Positions 46,024 to 57,544 are shown, counted from the first letter of the stretch. The stretch: DNA of 64,000 bases from Heliocidaris tuberculata (GCA_025618425.1 CM046833.1:39499115-39563114), one strand, 5' to 3'. Made by a program: numbers and translations. The notes: generated by a model from the letters alone, not told the origin.

Positions 46024-47876
46024 CTACAGAAAAAGAAGTTGATGGAATTTTAAAAAGACAACCTAGATTTAATACGATATTCCCTTCCGAGTGAACCCCT
46101 TCCCAACGACGCAGCGTTTTGGTCCCTTGAAAAAGGTACTGTATTTCCAAACGTGTGAAACCTGTGGGAAAAAGACATAACCTTTGTTTCAATAGTGTGG
46201 TTTTCATACGCGTACATGTATAAATCCCAAGCATATGAAAACCCATTTTAGGTGCTTAACTGTACACGTTCGGTAATACAATCTGTTCGGAATTACAATC
46301 CTTGACTATACACAAAACAGAGCTCTACTGACTTTTGACTATTACATGTAAGTATTATAATGTTCTTATGATACATCTACATGTACAGCAGGAGACTCAA
46401 AACAATAGGCTACATGTACATTTATAGATGTGTACATACATTGTACATGTAGGCACAAAATCTATATATATTGTACACATCAACTCTTGCTGTGCTGCAC
46501 ATGCACGAGATTTTACCAACTTAACATGAACAATGATCACTTTTCAAATGCTTGCACCATTCTAACCGTGTTTTATGTAACAAAATAAAATAAGTAGGAA
46601 ATTTATTATTCTTTTAAAGGCATTGATTAACTTTGCCCAGGATTGAAAAAAAAAATCACTGTTCCAGCTAATGCTGTAATCATAATTGCAAACATTTAGC
46701 TCAGACAGGAATCGCCTGAGTTTTATAAGCAGATCGGTCGTTTATATATCAAGATATTTACGATTGAACATTGATGTCGGGATAGAGTACCACCGAACCC
46801 TAAAGAACTCTTACGGGTTGGCATACATCGCTCTATCACAGAATACCGTACGGGCTGGAAACCCGCTCTGAAATCGTCAAATGCTGGTGCTTGGTTTTTG
46901 TGACTGCAGCGCAGCGAAGAAGCCGAGTGACTTGCGCTAGCGATTGATCGCGATTTTCTCTTTTTTAGGATAGTAAACGGGTTCCATTTTCTCTCATACT
47001 TTCACATATCCTTAATTATATATGTAGTTAGAGGACTGCAAACAATTCACTGGCATTTAAGCTGATTTTACAATTTTTCACAAAGTTAATCAATCACTTT
47101 AATGATTCTAAGCATGTATATTTTACTCATTTTATCTAAAAACTAAACTGCAAATTGAAATAGGATTTACAATCAATCCTTTACATTCTACTCCTCAATT
47201 GTTTACTATTGTTTTATAGTCAAAGTGAGAAACATCCTCTCCCAAATCTGAATTTTCTCTGAAAATGTTTATAATGCCACCATATATTGTTTCTTAGATA
47301 GTGAAATGCTTGATTTGTGCTCTAAACTTTGATACAAATTAAACATTGCATACATTATAGATAATTACTGATGGAGCAATGTGCAACTATAAAACGTACA
47401 GTAAAGTATGTTTATCACATACACTGTACATGCACATGTACATGTACAAGTACATGACATCAGCACTGTAAGAGTTAACATACATGTACATAATTTACAG
47501 CAACACATATCTCACTGTTATAAATGCTCGTGCTCTGTATGCTGAACAGACACTCTTTTCTACATGTAATTATCTTGTTTCAATAATCATTATTTTTGAA
47601 GTATTATGCTTTCACAAAAAAAGCAAAAACCAATAAGAGTGTGCAGCTCAATATGGTTGGCACCTGTACATGTATGGCCCTATGATGCAGCCTCACTCAT
47701 GTAATATCAGATCTACATGTAGTCTTGTTTTCAACTAGATGAATAACAAATTTTATAGGCCCCATGCAAAGAAAGAGTTGTTGTTTGATTTGCTGAGAGT
47801 ACTAAGCAGACAAGTAAACATAGTGGTGCTGTACATGTAAAATTAAACATTTTTTCCAGAGTTTAGCACTCTATGA
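46024..47876. other. Non-coding stretch, one CG-richer patch
   Basis: 46690-46970 has more CpG than its surroundings (for example GCGCAGCGAAGAAGCCGAG) but no supported exon. The rest is plain AT-rich DNA. Confidence 0.4.
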
Positions 47877-48206
47877 CCCCGTTCTCTTTTCAAGGGATAG
47901 ATCGCTCTAGTGCGCGCTAGATCGCGCCACCTCTAAGGTGAGAATGCGGCGACATCGTTTCGGCGTGATCCATGGAGGTCCACGGTAATCCCACACCAGA
48001 CAACCTCTGGGGGGGGGCGGTCCATGAGAGACAGGGCGATCTAGAGCGCGCCTATTCACTGTTTACTGTGCAGAGAGTGCCAAGATAGATCGTGCTACCT
48101 TCTGCAAGGTGTGAACCTGCGGCGTGCCAGTGGACCTCCCTGGCACGCGTCATGGGTCGCCCCACGATAGTGCGATCCACTTTCTAGTCTCGTAATGGGA
48201 ACAGAG
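47877..48206. mobile_element. CG-rich MITE with internal duplication
   Basis: The left end CCCCGTTCTCTTTTCAAGGG and the right end complement CTGTTCCCATTACGAG form an imperfect inverted terminus. Inside, AGATCGCGCCACCT...AAGGTG...GCGGCG (from 47931) is repeated as AGATCGTGCTACCT...AAGGTG...GCGGCG (from 48086). GCGCGCTAGATCGC and GATCTAGAGCGCGC are inverted to each other. No coding frame. Confidence 0.6.
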
Positions 48207-49027
48207 TATATGTTATGAAAAGATAAGTTGAGATATAAGGTGATAAAAGCTGGCTATAGTTTCATTTGTTTGCAAAAAGAATCATAAGATGCCACTGATA
48301 ATCTTGGTCCTGGATTGATATTTTGCAATTAAGATTTGAAGCATTATCATAATTTTTCCAGATGTGTGACTCATGAGAGCACTTTACACATCATTATGCT
48401 ATGCACAATGCAATGCACAACCCCTCACTTTTATCACCAAAATCAATTCATTCTTTCACACTGTTCAAAACATAGAATTTGGGGGGTTTATTTTCTTGAC
48501 TTTCAGAGCTATATTTCCAGTTGATTGAGCAAAAATGTTTTTTTAAAATTTGAACATCATCATCACTGCTTTAAACAAAAATGCCCAATAGTATTGGTGA
48601 AAGCCTCATATTATCAATGCTGAGCTATCGTGATACCGAATATGACACCATAAAAATAAAGACTGTAACCTCATGTCCATGCAGTATGGTAATTAAGTTG
48701 AACGTGGTAAGTAAGAGAGCATCAAGTGCTGCAAGGTATTTTCACTTTATTGGCTTCATCACCTGTCCTTTTATCAAGTTAGAAGGCTTTTCCTTGGATG
48801 CCTTGCTGGCATTTAGGAGCCAGGGCTCCACCTAATAGCCTGACCCAGAGGGGAAAGCAATGTGCATCCAGCATGGCTGATGCCTCTGGTCCAAACTGTA
48901 TTGGTTGCCACTGTCAGGATCCTAAATGCATCATCCACAGAATTGTCCCAAGTCCAGGGTAGATGTGAAAAGCTTTAATGTATTTTACCTGACATATCAA
49001 GAAAGTATGTGTATGCTTGTAAGTACA
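48207..49027. other. Non-coding stretch, nothing firm
   Basis: A 22-nt segment at 48687-48708 lies between ATGCAG and GTAAGTAAG and is open in phase 2, but it is too short to accept. No repeat recognised. Confidence 0.35.
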
Positions 49028-49129
49028 TATATATATTAAGCAACCAGAGGACAAATGGCTTTAAGTCCTCATAGAGGGACTGAGGGACTTGGTAATGAGG
49101 ATTAATGCCTTACATGTACTATAGGGCAT

Positions 49130-49292
49130 TATAAAACGGGTTCAAGAATGTAGCCATCCTGATTGGTCAAATAACACCATGTGACCGTGCAAAAAAAAAG
49201 TACTAACGCACGGCGAGGGGACTAACGCACAGCTAATCCGGATCAAACACTTAAATTGTAAGAAAACACTAAGATTGTAGACCCGTTTTATA
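49130..49292. mobile_element. MITE with TATAAAACGGGT termini
   Basis: TATAAAACGGGT and ACCCGTTTTATA are perfect 12-bp inverted ends 163 bp apart. Inside are two ACTAACGCAC words. The next element begins a few bases to the right and shares 'GCACTAACGCAC' vocabulary, so both may be one composite. Confidence 0.6.
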
Positions 49293-49297
49293 AAACT

Positions 49298-49460
49298 TTT
49301 AATACATGGTTGTGAGTTCGTGCATTAGTGCGATCCAGCAACACGCAGGTTTTTATCGTGGTGTCTAACACACTCGGCTACGCCTCGTGCGTTAGTACAC
49401 CACGATAAAAACCTTTGTGTTGCCAGATCGCACTAACGCACTCCCAACCATGTATTAATA
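49298..49460. repeat. Long palindromic foldback (about 70-bp arms)
   Basis: TTAATACATGGTT at the left and AACCATGTATTAA at the right are exact complements. GTGCGATC.AGCAACAC, GGTTTTTATCGTGGTGT and others pair further in, around a centre reading CTCGGCTACGCCTCG. It has the same plan as the palindrome at 7320-7463, with a CTCG..TACG/TTCG..CTCG centre. Confidence 0.8.
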
Positions 49461-49940
49461 GTACACTAGTGCATCCACTCTGTTTTAGACCTGGGTCCTC
49501 CCTGAACTTACATGTACGAGACTACTGCACTACCACTGAGCCATCATGTCCCATGTACATAAAAGTTCACAGTATCATAGGATAATGTCCAAGTACAAAC
49601 AAGCATTGTAGGCCTACATGTATGCATAATTAACATCATAAGAATTTCAATATACAGTAAGGAGTGATCTAAGATTCCAAATTAATTACTGGAGGACTTA
49701 CAATGCATCAATCAATCACTAGATACAATGATTACACACATGACTACATTTTGTACTGTTTTAATATCCCTAATGTAGTCATTAATATTCATTATGGGAC
49801 ATACTACACATGTACATGTACATGTATGTCAGTTGGAAAAAAAAATATAAAAAATTGAACAAGCGAGCTCTTTTGGGGTTCGATGATATAAATGTGCCAT
49901 TTTCTCACAGCGATTATTAGGTTTTTCATTGTACTTTTAA

Positions 49941-50348
49941 CCCTTTCAAGACAATTGACCACATTTTGTGGTTTGGCTCAATAACTTTTGATTCAGAGCT
50001 CTAAAAAATATACCAGATGCAGGAGTAGAAAAAGCAAAAAATTCTACACACATTGTGTCCATTTTTGTTGCATGACCATATTGCGTTTGATGCCAGGAAT
50101 TTCAAAAAGGAGAATAAGCTTCATAATCCTTAAATTGGCAACACATTGAGAGGTTCAAAATCACTATTTTTTATCAAAATTGGCAATTTTTTCAACTTTT
50201 CGACTAAGTTTCTAATGATGTATATTGTTTTCAAAGACATTGCTTTTTGTTAGAACCATGTAGCACTAACAGAAAAATATTATTGTTGCCAATTTGAAGA
50301 ACGAAATGTAATCAATTTAGCCTTTAAATAATTCCTGTCCTGAAAGGG
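49941..50348 (-). mobile_element. piggyBac-like MITE, copy 2
   Basis: Begins CCCTTTCAAGACAATTGACC and ends CTGTCCTGAAAGGG, flanked by TTAA on both sides (49937-49940, 50349-50352). It is the reverse complement of 2951-3357 over its whole length. GAGCTCTTTTGG also occurs on both sides (near 49866 and 50356), outside the TTAA. Confidence 0.85.
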
Positions 50349-50352
50349 TTAA

Positions 50353-51021
50353 CAGAGCTCTTTTGGTGTTTTCCAGAGCTAAATTTCTCATCACTCCCGT
50401 GTATTTTTTCCCCTGATACGTGTACATGTACATGTACATGTACATGTAGTCCATGTTATATCTTGGACCTTTAGAACAACTAATACTTGTCATTGCCCCC
50501 CCCCCCCCCATCTGATGTCACTTCCAATTCATAGGGCAACACTACATGTAACATACATGTATAAATATACATATAGGCCTATAGTGTAAGTTCATACCAC
50601 CCACTTTTGACAGAAATAGAAATAGCAATCAACCCACAATTGTACATCATGTTTTACGATAATAGAACAGGATCAATTCAAATGACATTAAACCAGTTTT
50701 TCAACGTCACACCCTCCAAGAAATCAATGCCCAGCTCTACTTCGACACTTCTGACCCAACTGAAATATCAGTGTTTTCTTAGAGTCAACTAATTTGATTT
50801 AAAACTATAACTGCAAACCTTTGATCCTACAAACATATAAATGGGGCATCAAATGATGTTTATTTAGGCCAAGGATATTGTTCAAATGGAAAACAATGTC
50901 CCCTATCACTGGTACTTTACATTTATTGTACAGCATAACCAAAGATATAAACTGTACAGATCTGTACATACTACATTACACTATGTATGGAGCTCATGAA
51001 CCCAACTTAATAGACCTGGGT
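50353..51021. other. Non-coding stretch
   Basis: TACATGTA cluster at 50421-50448 and a C run at 50496-50509. No gene accepted. Confidence 0.4.
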
Positions 51022-51159
51022 CCTCTTGCATGAAAAGTTGCGATTAAACGCAACTCCAAAAATTAAACGCAAGTTCCAAATACGCCATCCTTATTGGCTG
51101 AAAATCAAGTTGCGTTTAATTTTTTGAGTTGCATTTAATCGCAACTTTTTATGCAAGAG
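51022..51159. mobile_element. MITE, diverged relative of 45240-45390
   Basis: CTCTTGCATGAAAAGTTGCG and CGCAACTTTTTATGCAAGAG are inverted ends with one inserted T. Internal words AAACGCAACT, AAACGCAAGTT and TTATTGGCTGAAAAT correspond to AAACGCAAGT and GATTGGCTGAAAAT in the element at 45240. Confidence 0.8.
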
Positions 51160-53064
51160 TTCCCTGTTCACATAGTTATTCAAATTTATGGATGTTTCTT
51201 TCCTGGTTACCTACATGTAGTAACGAGGTATCCATTAACTTGTTATTAATGAATGAACTACAATACTTGGAATCCAGTTTGCATACATTACTTGTTGCTA
51301 TGTCTGACAAGCCTCTGACAAGCGTTCAGGTTGTCAAGAACAATCTTTGTTTTAAAAGTATGCATAAAACTTGAATATATTTGTAAACAGGTCCATTATC
51401 TAATACAATGTATGCACATATCTTATGTACAATGAGATCTATACACTGTAATATGGATTTGTAATAACTAAAGGTGTACAGTATGGACATTGAACATTTA
51501 ACCTGAATAAGTACAGGGTATGTGAAAGGAACAGCCTAAAAACTGTCAATCCAGGTCCAGGATGAGATTCTGTCCATTTCACAACCAAAGGGACTGTTAC
51601 AAATTTTGTGAATACCATACCAAGGCTTACAGTCTGCTGCGCAGAACTTCAGATATATATCTTCTTGTACAGTAGGAAGGAGAGTGTGTCAAAGGCTAGC
51701 ATGGAGAGTACTTTGAGGAATCGCCTGCATTGCAGAGATGACCTCATGCTGAGAGGTCACAGAGCGAGGGTCTGCTTTCACTCAGAGAGTCTACATGTTC
51801 AACTGCAAGTTATGCACATGAGTCTGTATTGTTGGAAAGTCTTTGAGTGTCGTATACTTTATGTACAAGTCCATGCAGGCTTTCAACAGGGTTCCGCACT
51901 GACTTTGGTTCAGGGGGGTTTTGTACATGTACATACTTTGGGGCCCCATGTGCACTTGATGCCTCCTAGTGTGGAGCCCTGCTTTTTCCATTGACAATAT
52001 TCATCAGCATTTACGGTCTTTTGACGTACATTTGTACTATAGCACACTTTCCTTTCAGAATGCAATTACCACAACTGTTGCTGCATCAGACCCCACTTTA
52101 TAATTCCATCATGCAGATTACACTATGTACATGTAGCACACGACAAACATGTAGGTACATGTACAATGTACATGCAGACTGCACATGTACTGTATGTATG
52201 GAGAGTGCACCTTACTCTACATTTAGCCATAGGTAGATGTACTTCCACATGTACAGTATGCAATGACTGAATGAGAGACATTTTTAAAATGAGCAAAATG
52301 ACAAGACAATAACTTCAGTAAATTCAAAAACTGATCTGAAGTTTTTATCTCAATTGTTTGCAAATAACCCAGTCATTTAATTGTAAAGTCTTTGTATTTT
52401 ACAACTTTTATCAGCCATTTCATTTTCTCCAATTTAGGGGAGGAAATGGTATGTTGTTAGTTACATGTACATTGTACATAAACTGATCGACACTGAAATA
52501 ATCCTTTCCTTGTTTTATGCATACAGAATGCATTTTTTCCTTACATTTCAAGAGACATGATGAATTTAACAATTAAATATTCATAATGACAAAAACACAA
52601 GGAGTTGTTGGTCTCTGGGGAAAAAGTAATCAAGGGGGGAAGAAGGAGAAGTAGTATGAGATCTAGTAGTAATAGCAGAAGATGAAGAAAATAAACAAAA
52701 GGAATTAAAAAAAAGAACAAGAAGATGATAAAGAAGAAGAAAAAGAAGACGAAAACAAGATGACACAAGAGAAAGGTTCGATTGCCCTCACACTTAATGC
52801 GAGGTTATTATAGATTGTGAGGCTGTGTACATGTAATTTTTGGTGGGGGTCAATCTCTGCCGATTCTTTAATAAGAGATACTATGCCAGAATAACTAGCA
52901 AAATTCCGGGAAAATCCTAGCCTTTTAACAATGTAGGATGATAAAATACCTTATTCCCCATAGGATTTCTTTGAGTGGATCTCAACTTGATCAAGTGGTA
53001 TTTCAGGCTTGTTTTACATAGCTGGGTTATCTGTAAATAACTTCACAAATGTGTGAGTGGATAA

Positions 53065-53068
<4 letters not shown>
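51160..53068. other. Non-coding stretch, nothing recognised
   Basis: Several short frames and a purine-rich patch (52620-52760). No exon or element accepted. Confidence 0.4.
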
Positions 53069-53100
<32 letters not shown>

Positions 53101-53610
53101 TGACTTATAAAGCGCCAAATCCACTCTGTAGAGTGCTCAAGGCGCATAAAGAATTACAAAGTACATGTAAATAGAAAGGTTTTGAGATTTTTAAAAGAAT
53201 CAACAGAGATACAAGCTTTGATGTCTACAGGAAGACTATTCCACAAGGTGGGGCATGCGTAAGCAAAGGATCTTTCACCCCAAGATTTTGAAACTTTAGG
53301 AGTTACAAGAGAGCCGGATGTTGATGAGCGCAGAGATCTTTTGGGTATGTAATAATGAATAAAAGAGAGATTGTATTGGGGTGCTCACTGCTGATCCATG
53401 AATACAATGAAAAGTGAGCAACAAAATTTTGAAAATTATACGATCTTTGACAGGGAGCCAGTGCAGTGAATTCAAAATGGGAGTGATGTGAGAGCGCCTA
53501 TTAGACAGTGAGACAATACGAGCTGCGGCGTTTTGAAGTTTCTGGAGCCTATATAACTGGTTCTGAGGTAAATTGAACAGAAGTGCATTGCAAAAATCAA
53601 TCAATAGAAT
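53069..53610 (-). mobile_element. CR1/L2-clade LINE, 5'-truncated fragment (3' end of reverse-transcriptase ORF)
   Basis: The minus strand encodes IDFCNALLFNLPQNQLYRLQ, then KLQNAAARIV, HITPILNSLHWLPVKDRI and FKILLLTFHCIHG. These match the C-terminal region after the RT domain of CR1/L2/Jockey-type elements (SRIDYCNSLLYGLP, LQNAAAR, HWLPV..RI.FK). A +1 frameshift near 53335 moves the frame to SWGERSFAYACPTLWNSLP and KNLKTFLF, then a stop. The 3' UTR reads GCGCCTTGAGC...GGCGCTTTATAA and ends in (ATT)n at 53069-53099. It is dead: the catalytic RT and endonuclease parts are missing. Confidence 0.92.
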
Positions 53611-53630
53611 TGCATTAATGCAATTCTATT
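53603..53630. repeat. Perfect 28-bp palindrome at the LINE truncation point
   Basis: AATAGAATTGCATT followed by its own complement. The LINE homology fades here (SLIDFC), so the palindrome marks the 5' junction. Confidence 0.8.
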
Positions 53631-53878
53631 CTAAATATGCAACTTATTTCAAGATCAAAACTCAAGTTTTTCCATAGATTTATATACATGTATCTAGCTT
53701 CATCATGAGATGAAGACAAGTTTTACTTCTTTTACTGAAAGCCAACTTCTTCTTCTTGTTATTCTTCTTCCGTTGGGTTTCGGTCTTTCGGTAATCAGTT
53801 CTATCAAGCAGCCTGTTAAGAGGGGTATGGTAAATGTACAAGGTCATACAACCAATAAAATCTAGGTTTACCACTTAC
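53631..53878. other. Non-coding stretch
   Basis: Ordinary sequence between the LINE fragment and the tentative exon; contains a TTCTTCTTCTTG run. Confidence 0.4.
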
Positions 53879-53947
53879 CAGTAATAATATGCATCATTCT
53901 CACAGAACATACACAGTATTCTCTCACTCATTAAACGACCCAAGACT
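53879..53947 (-). CDS. Tentative 69-nt internal exon, unknown protein
   Basis: On the minus strand, ATTTTGATTTTAATGCAG leads into 69 nt followed by GTAAGTGG. Only the frame that borrows two bases from upstream is open: it reads VLGRLMSERILCMFCENDAY and continues YY before a terminal TG (phase 2 in and out, 23 codons). Downstream candidates at 46005-46023 and 36655-36700 fit the phase. The protein is not recognised. A possible untranslated first exon ends at 56252 (CTTACG before GTAAGTCC). Confidence 0.38.
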
Positions 53948-54768
53948 CTGCATTAAAATCAAAATAATACATCACAAAATACTAGACAGAAAAATGTCTA
54001 TTTGGAGGAGTTTTACAACATTTTTTAACTTTTGAGGTTCTCCTCCAAGACAGACGGAAGCCTCCCATAGTCAGTGTTGTTGAGTGACTACGGTGCTGTC
54101 TTGAGCACTGTGCCTATGGGCGAAAAGGTGAGGTACCTCACCCGAAAGCTTTACGACAAAATGCAAGTCGGAAATGAAAACAAAATACACAAGATGTCAT
54201 GATAGATATATACTCATATAGTGGACTCACCCGATTTTTGAAATAATCCCAAATTTACATGTACATAAATTTTACCGTTTTTCCACTAATACATGTATGT
54301 AAAATTTTATCTGAAGATAAGCTTGTACTCTACAATAGCTTTTACAGGTGAATAGGCTTCAATAGCTTCTGTGTGTATCAGTGGGCCTTTTTCCAGTCTA
54401 GATCATTCATACATGAGAGGAAAATAATTATTCAAAATTTCACTTTCGACTCTGAATCCCCAAATTTGTGGCACAGTAAGAGAAGAAGAGTCCCTGAATC
54501 AGCCATAATCTAGCAAATTTAAGAAAATTAAATCTTGTTCTGAGCAATTTTGTAGTCTGTTTTTGACTGCTGCAACAGTGAATTTTGGAAACAGTCCCAC
54601 ATAGGCAAGGGCCTACATGTATGACTGCTGATTTTCCATGTTTTCAACGGGGTTATCGCAAGTGAATCTGTTGGGCGACAGAATATACTACTAGAATATC
54701 TACTAGATCTAGTGAATACACACAAACGCACGCAAACGTGCGCATATGTAGGTCCCAGTAGCCTGGAA
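53948..54768. other. Non-coding stretch, small inverted repeat
   Basis: CCTCCCATAGTCAGTG (54062-54077) and CACTGTGCCTATGGG (54106-54120) are loosely inverted. No exon accepted. Confidence 0.35.
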
Positions 54769-54819
54769 GGCTCTGTGAAGAGTAAAAAAAAAAAAGCTGA
54801 CGCTACTCTTCACAGAGCC
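54769..54819. repeat. Perfect hairpin, 16-bp arms
   Basis: GGCTCTGTGAAGAGTA and TACTCTTCACAGAGCC are exact complements with a 19-nt A-rich loop. The outer bases (GCCTGG / AGCCTGG) are direct, not inverted. Confidence 0.75.
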
Positions 54820-55310
54820 TGGTTTTTTAACCCCACTCTACAATAGAGCAGCCATTTTAGAGTCTAAAGAACCTCCTTGAAAATCACCTTTACCGTGAGC
54901 CAGCTTCTCTCATCTCCTCTTCACCATAGCTTTAGAATATATTAAAACCCCATTTTTTACCCTAGAATTAAAAAATATTGGGGAAAAAATGTGAAATATT
55001 AATTTTAATGGTTACCGGTAGGTTGAATGTTGTCCGAACGACGCCCCGAAAAAGCCTTCACTGCGCTCGTAGACCCTGAAGTGTCCTGTAATGTCATCGA
55101 CCTACAGTCAATCACGCAATTTTCAGATCCACTATACGTTAGACAAGACCGCTACAAGCACGCGGGCATCGCACGCATTTTGATTCGGTAGGAGAGGGAT
55201 CCGTGAAGCCAGACGTAGTCTCAGTGGAGCATATCCCCAAACGAAATAGGCTAATTTTTCGGTCTAACAAAATACTAGACCTACATGTACATGTAGATTA
55301 CTCTACTAGA
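54820..55310. other. Non-coding stretch, nothing firm
   Basis: No element or exon accepted; 55020-55200 is slightly CG-richer. Confidence 0.35.
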
Positions 55311-55655
55311 TCTAGATGGGGTCGGGGTAACTCGGCACTAGGGCGAACTCGGCACTGCGCGGTGACTATGTTTCAAGAGTTGAAGTCCACGCTACGCACC
55401 GTACCCTTTGTTAGCCTTAAATTTCATGTTTTGTTTAATTTTACTTCTTGAAATCGTCAACATTACTTCTTCGCTAATCATTTTACACATTGTTATCAAA
55501 TAATTTGAATTTAATTGTTTTTAAATATGTAATTAAATGCGAAATTCAACACAAGTGTTTGCGAACAATTGAACTCTCTGGGCTCACTCAGCCGCGATTT
55601 TCCACCAAGGCCGAGTTCGCCCTAGTGCCGAGTTAGCCCGCATCCATCTAGATCT
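55311..55655. mobile_element. MITE with ~35-bp GTAACTCGGCACTAGGG inverted ends
   Basis: GGTAACTCGGCACTAGGGCG and CGCCCTAGTGCCGAGTTAGC are inverted with almost no change, extended by GAACTCGGC/GCCGAGTTC. The bordering word TAGATCTAGATGG on the left and CCATCTAGATCTA on the right is itself inverted and may belong to the element. The interior is AT-rich and lacks a coding frame. Confidence 0.8.
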
Positions 55656-56930
55656 ACATAGACCCACTCACACATATGCAAGGTTATTATAGATAACATT
55701 AATTGTAGAACTTAGAAGTTATTGTAGATTTAGACCAACAGTTTTTATTATCGTCTAAACAGGTCATTCAATTGTCTTGCCTTGGTTTTTAAAAAAGAGA
55801 TTAGGAGGTCTACTGAAATTCCAAGTTACATCTGATTCATCACAAACTGACACTGACAACCGAGTTTTGCTTTTTCAAACCAATTTTGAAACTGCATGAA
55901 TAGATCTAACGACAATGTTACAAGTTGTTCAACTAGACTCTACGACAAATTGGATCCAGAATATCACAAGAATTTTAATCACCACAATATGAGCCAGACA
56001 GTCATGTTTACGTTGTGACTTTTGGAGTTATGTTTAGAACTCCGCCCTAAATTGCCTCTCGTCAAGTTAGGCCCAGGGTCGAATGTCTACTACCATCAAT
56101 ACAACACACGAACTCTGCACGGCTAGCTAAAAGTACGGGGTTGAGCCCGGTCAGATGTATACACACAAACATCCCGATGCCGATAGTAGTTCTCTCATGC
56201 TTGCATGCACTCGCCGCATAAGCCCATTATCACACCGGTGTCAGGACTTACCGTAAGCAAGTTGGCCGAAATTACCTGTAGTTATATCACAGAATACAAG
56301 ATGACAAGCACAAATATCGAATCACAATGTCACGAAGTTCTCGATAAAATCCAGTAGTCCAGTGTGATACAGTTTCCTGGATCGTGTGAAATGATGTGAA
56401 AAACTCAAATAATTTTTCGTCGGAACTCTCGGCTCTCTACTCTAGCATTTTTACTCGATCGCATATCGCTGAATGGATTTGCATTATCGATGCATGCATG
56501 CGCCAAATGAAAATAGTTCTCCATCATATATTGATTTTTCATGATTTCCTAGATAATTTGATTTCATTCACATTTTACATACTTTTTTAGTGATAATTTA
56601 GTTGGTATATTTACTGTTGTGGACAGATTCTTAAAATAAAAAGTTATTTACAACTTCTAACTTTTAAGATTTTCATCCGCTAGTTATGCGGTCACAAAAA
56701 ATGGCCGTCATGTCATGTGTACATTGTACGCTATGCATGTACAGTACAGTACAGTGCAAAGGTTAATACTTCCTGGATTTTTTTCAGCATTTTGACTTTC
56801 GAAGAAAAAAGGTGACCTTGACAAATTTTGACAAAATGTTAAATTCTCAACTTTTAAATACAACCTAATTTGACATTATATTGCGTCCCATGTTTAGGTA
56901 AAGCCTGAGGGGGAAAAAACTTTATCTCTC
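55656..56930. other. Non-coding stretch, possible untranslated exon
   Basis: Plain sequence except a possible minus-strand 5' exon ending at 56252 (donor GTAAGTCC). No ATG-led frame there. Confidence 0.3.
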
Positions 56931-57182
56931 ACTGAGTTAGCTACGGGGGCCGCGGAGCGTTTTTGAAAGTGGAGGGGGGGGGGGGGCTGATCTGATATTA
57001 CTCATTAATACTCAAAACAGTGGGGGCTGCAGCCCCCCCCCCCCCCTCCCGGCTCCGAGGCCCATGAGCTATACGGTACCCCTAGTTGTTGTTGATTTTT
57101 GTTTTTGTAAGATATGCTCGATCGACTGATTGATTTGTGGTCAATCATGTCTATTTAAAGAAAGAAAAAAGGTAAAACTTCA

Positions 57183-57285
57183 ATTGCCATGAACCATGCA
57201 GGCCCGTAACTGGAGGGGGGGGGGGGTCAGGCCGGGGTTCGAACGAAACCCCCTGTTGGCGAGCAGAGGTCCGCTTGAAAAACAA
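57183..57285 (+). repeat. Poly-G-bearing dispersed repeat, copy 1
   Basis: GGCCCGTAACTGGAG plus a G run, GGTTCGAAC, a C-rich patch and GCGAGCAGAGGTCCGCTTGA. Matches 57545-57722 in order. A diverged reversed form is near 59800-59850. Confidence 0.6.
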
Positions 57286-57544
57286 AGTTAAATAAATGAT
57301 AAAACTTAAAAAGAAGACTCGGAAGAAACGAGGGGATCGAGATGATGAAATGGGAAACGTGAGTAAAATATCGGTTGATCTTTCCGTCGATTTTAATACA
57401 TTTTTATTTCGATTTTTGTCCCGCTGATATATACTTAAGTGTCGTCTTTCACCATTCATTTTCGAATTTAGTACATCATGCCATGTTGCAATCGATTTCC
57501 TTCAAAGCGTCATTCAAAGAATTATTCAAATTCGTTTGTAATAC

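Larger units (their letters stand above)
49028..49551 (-). mobile_element. tRNA-derived SINE, split by nested insertions
   Basis: On the minus strand the right edge begins GGGACATGATGGCTCAGTGG then TAGTGCAGTAGTCTCG, a tRNA-like A box, followed by GGACCCAGGTC near the B-box position (down to about 49486). The likely body and tail, TCCCTCTATGAGGACTTAAA then GCCATTTGTCCTCTGGTTGC, is at 49028-49100. Between them lie two other elements (49130-49292, 49298-49460), so the SINE seems to have been a target. The head-to-tail link is inferred. Confidence 0.5.
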
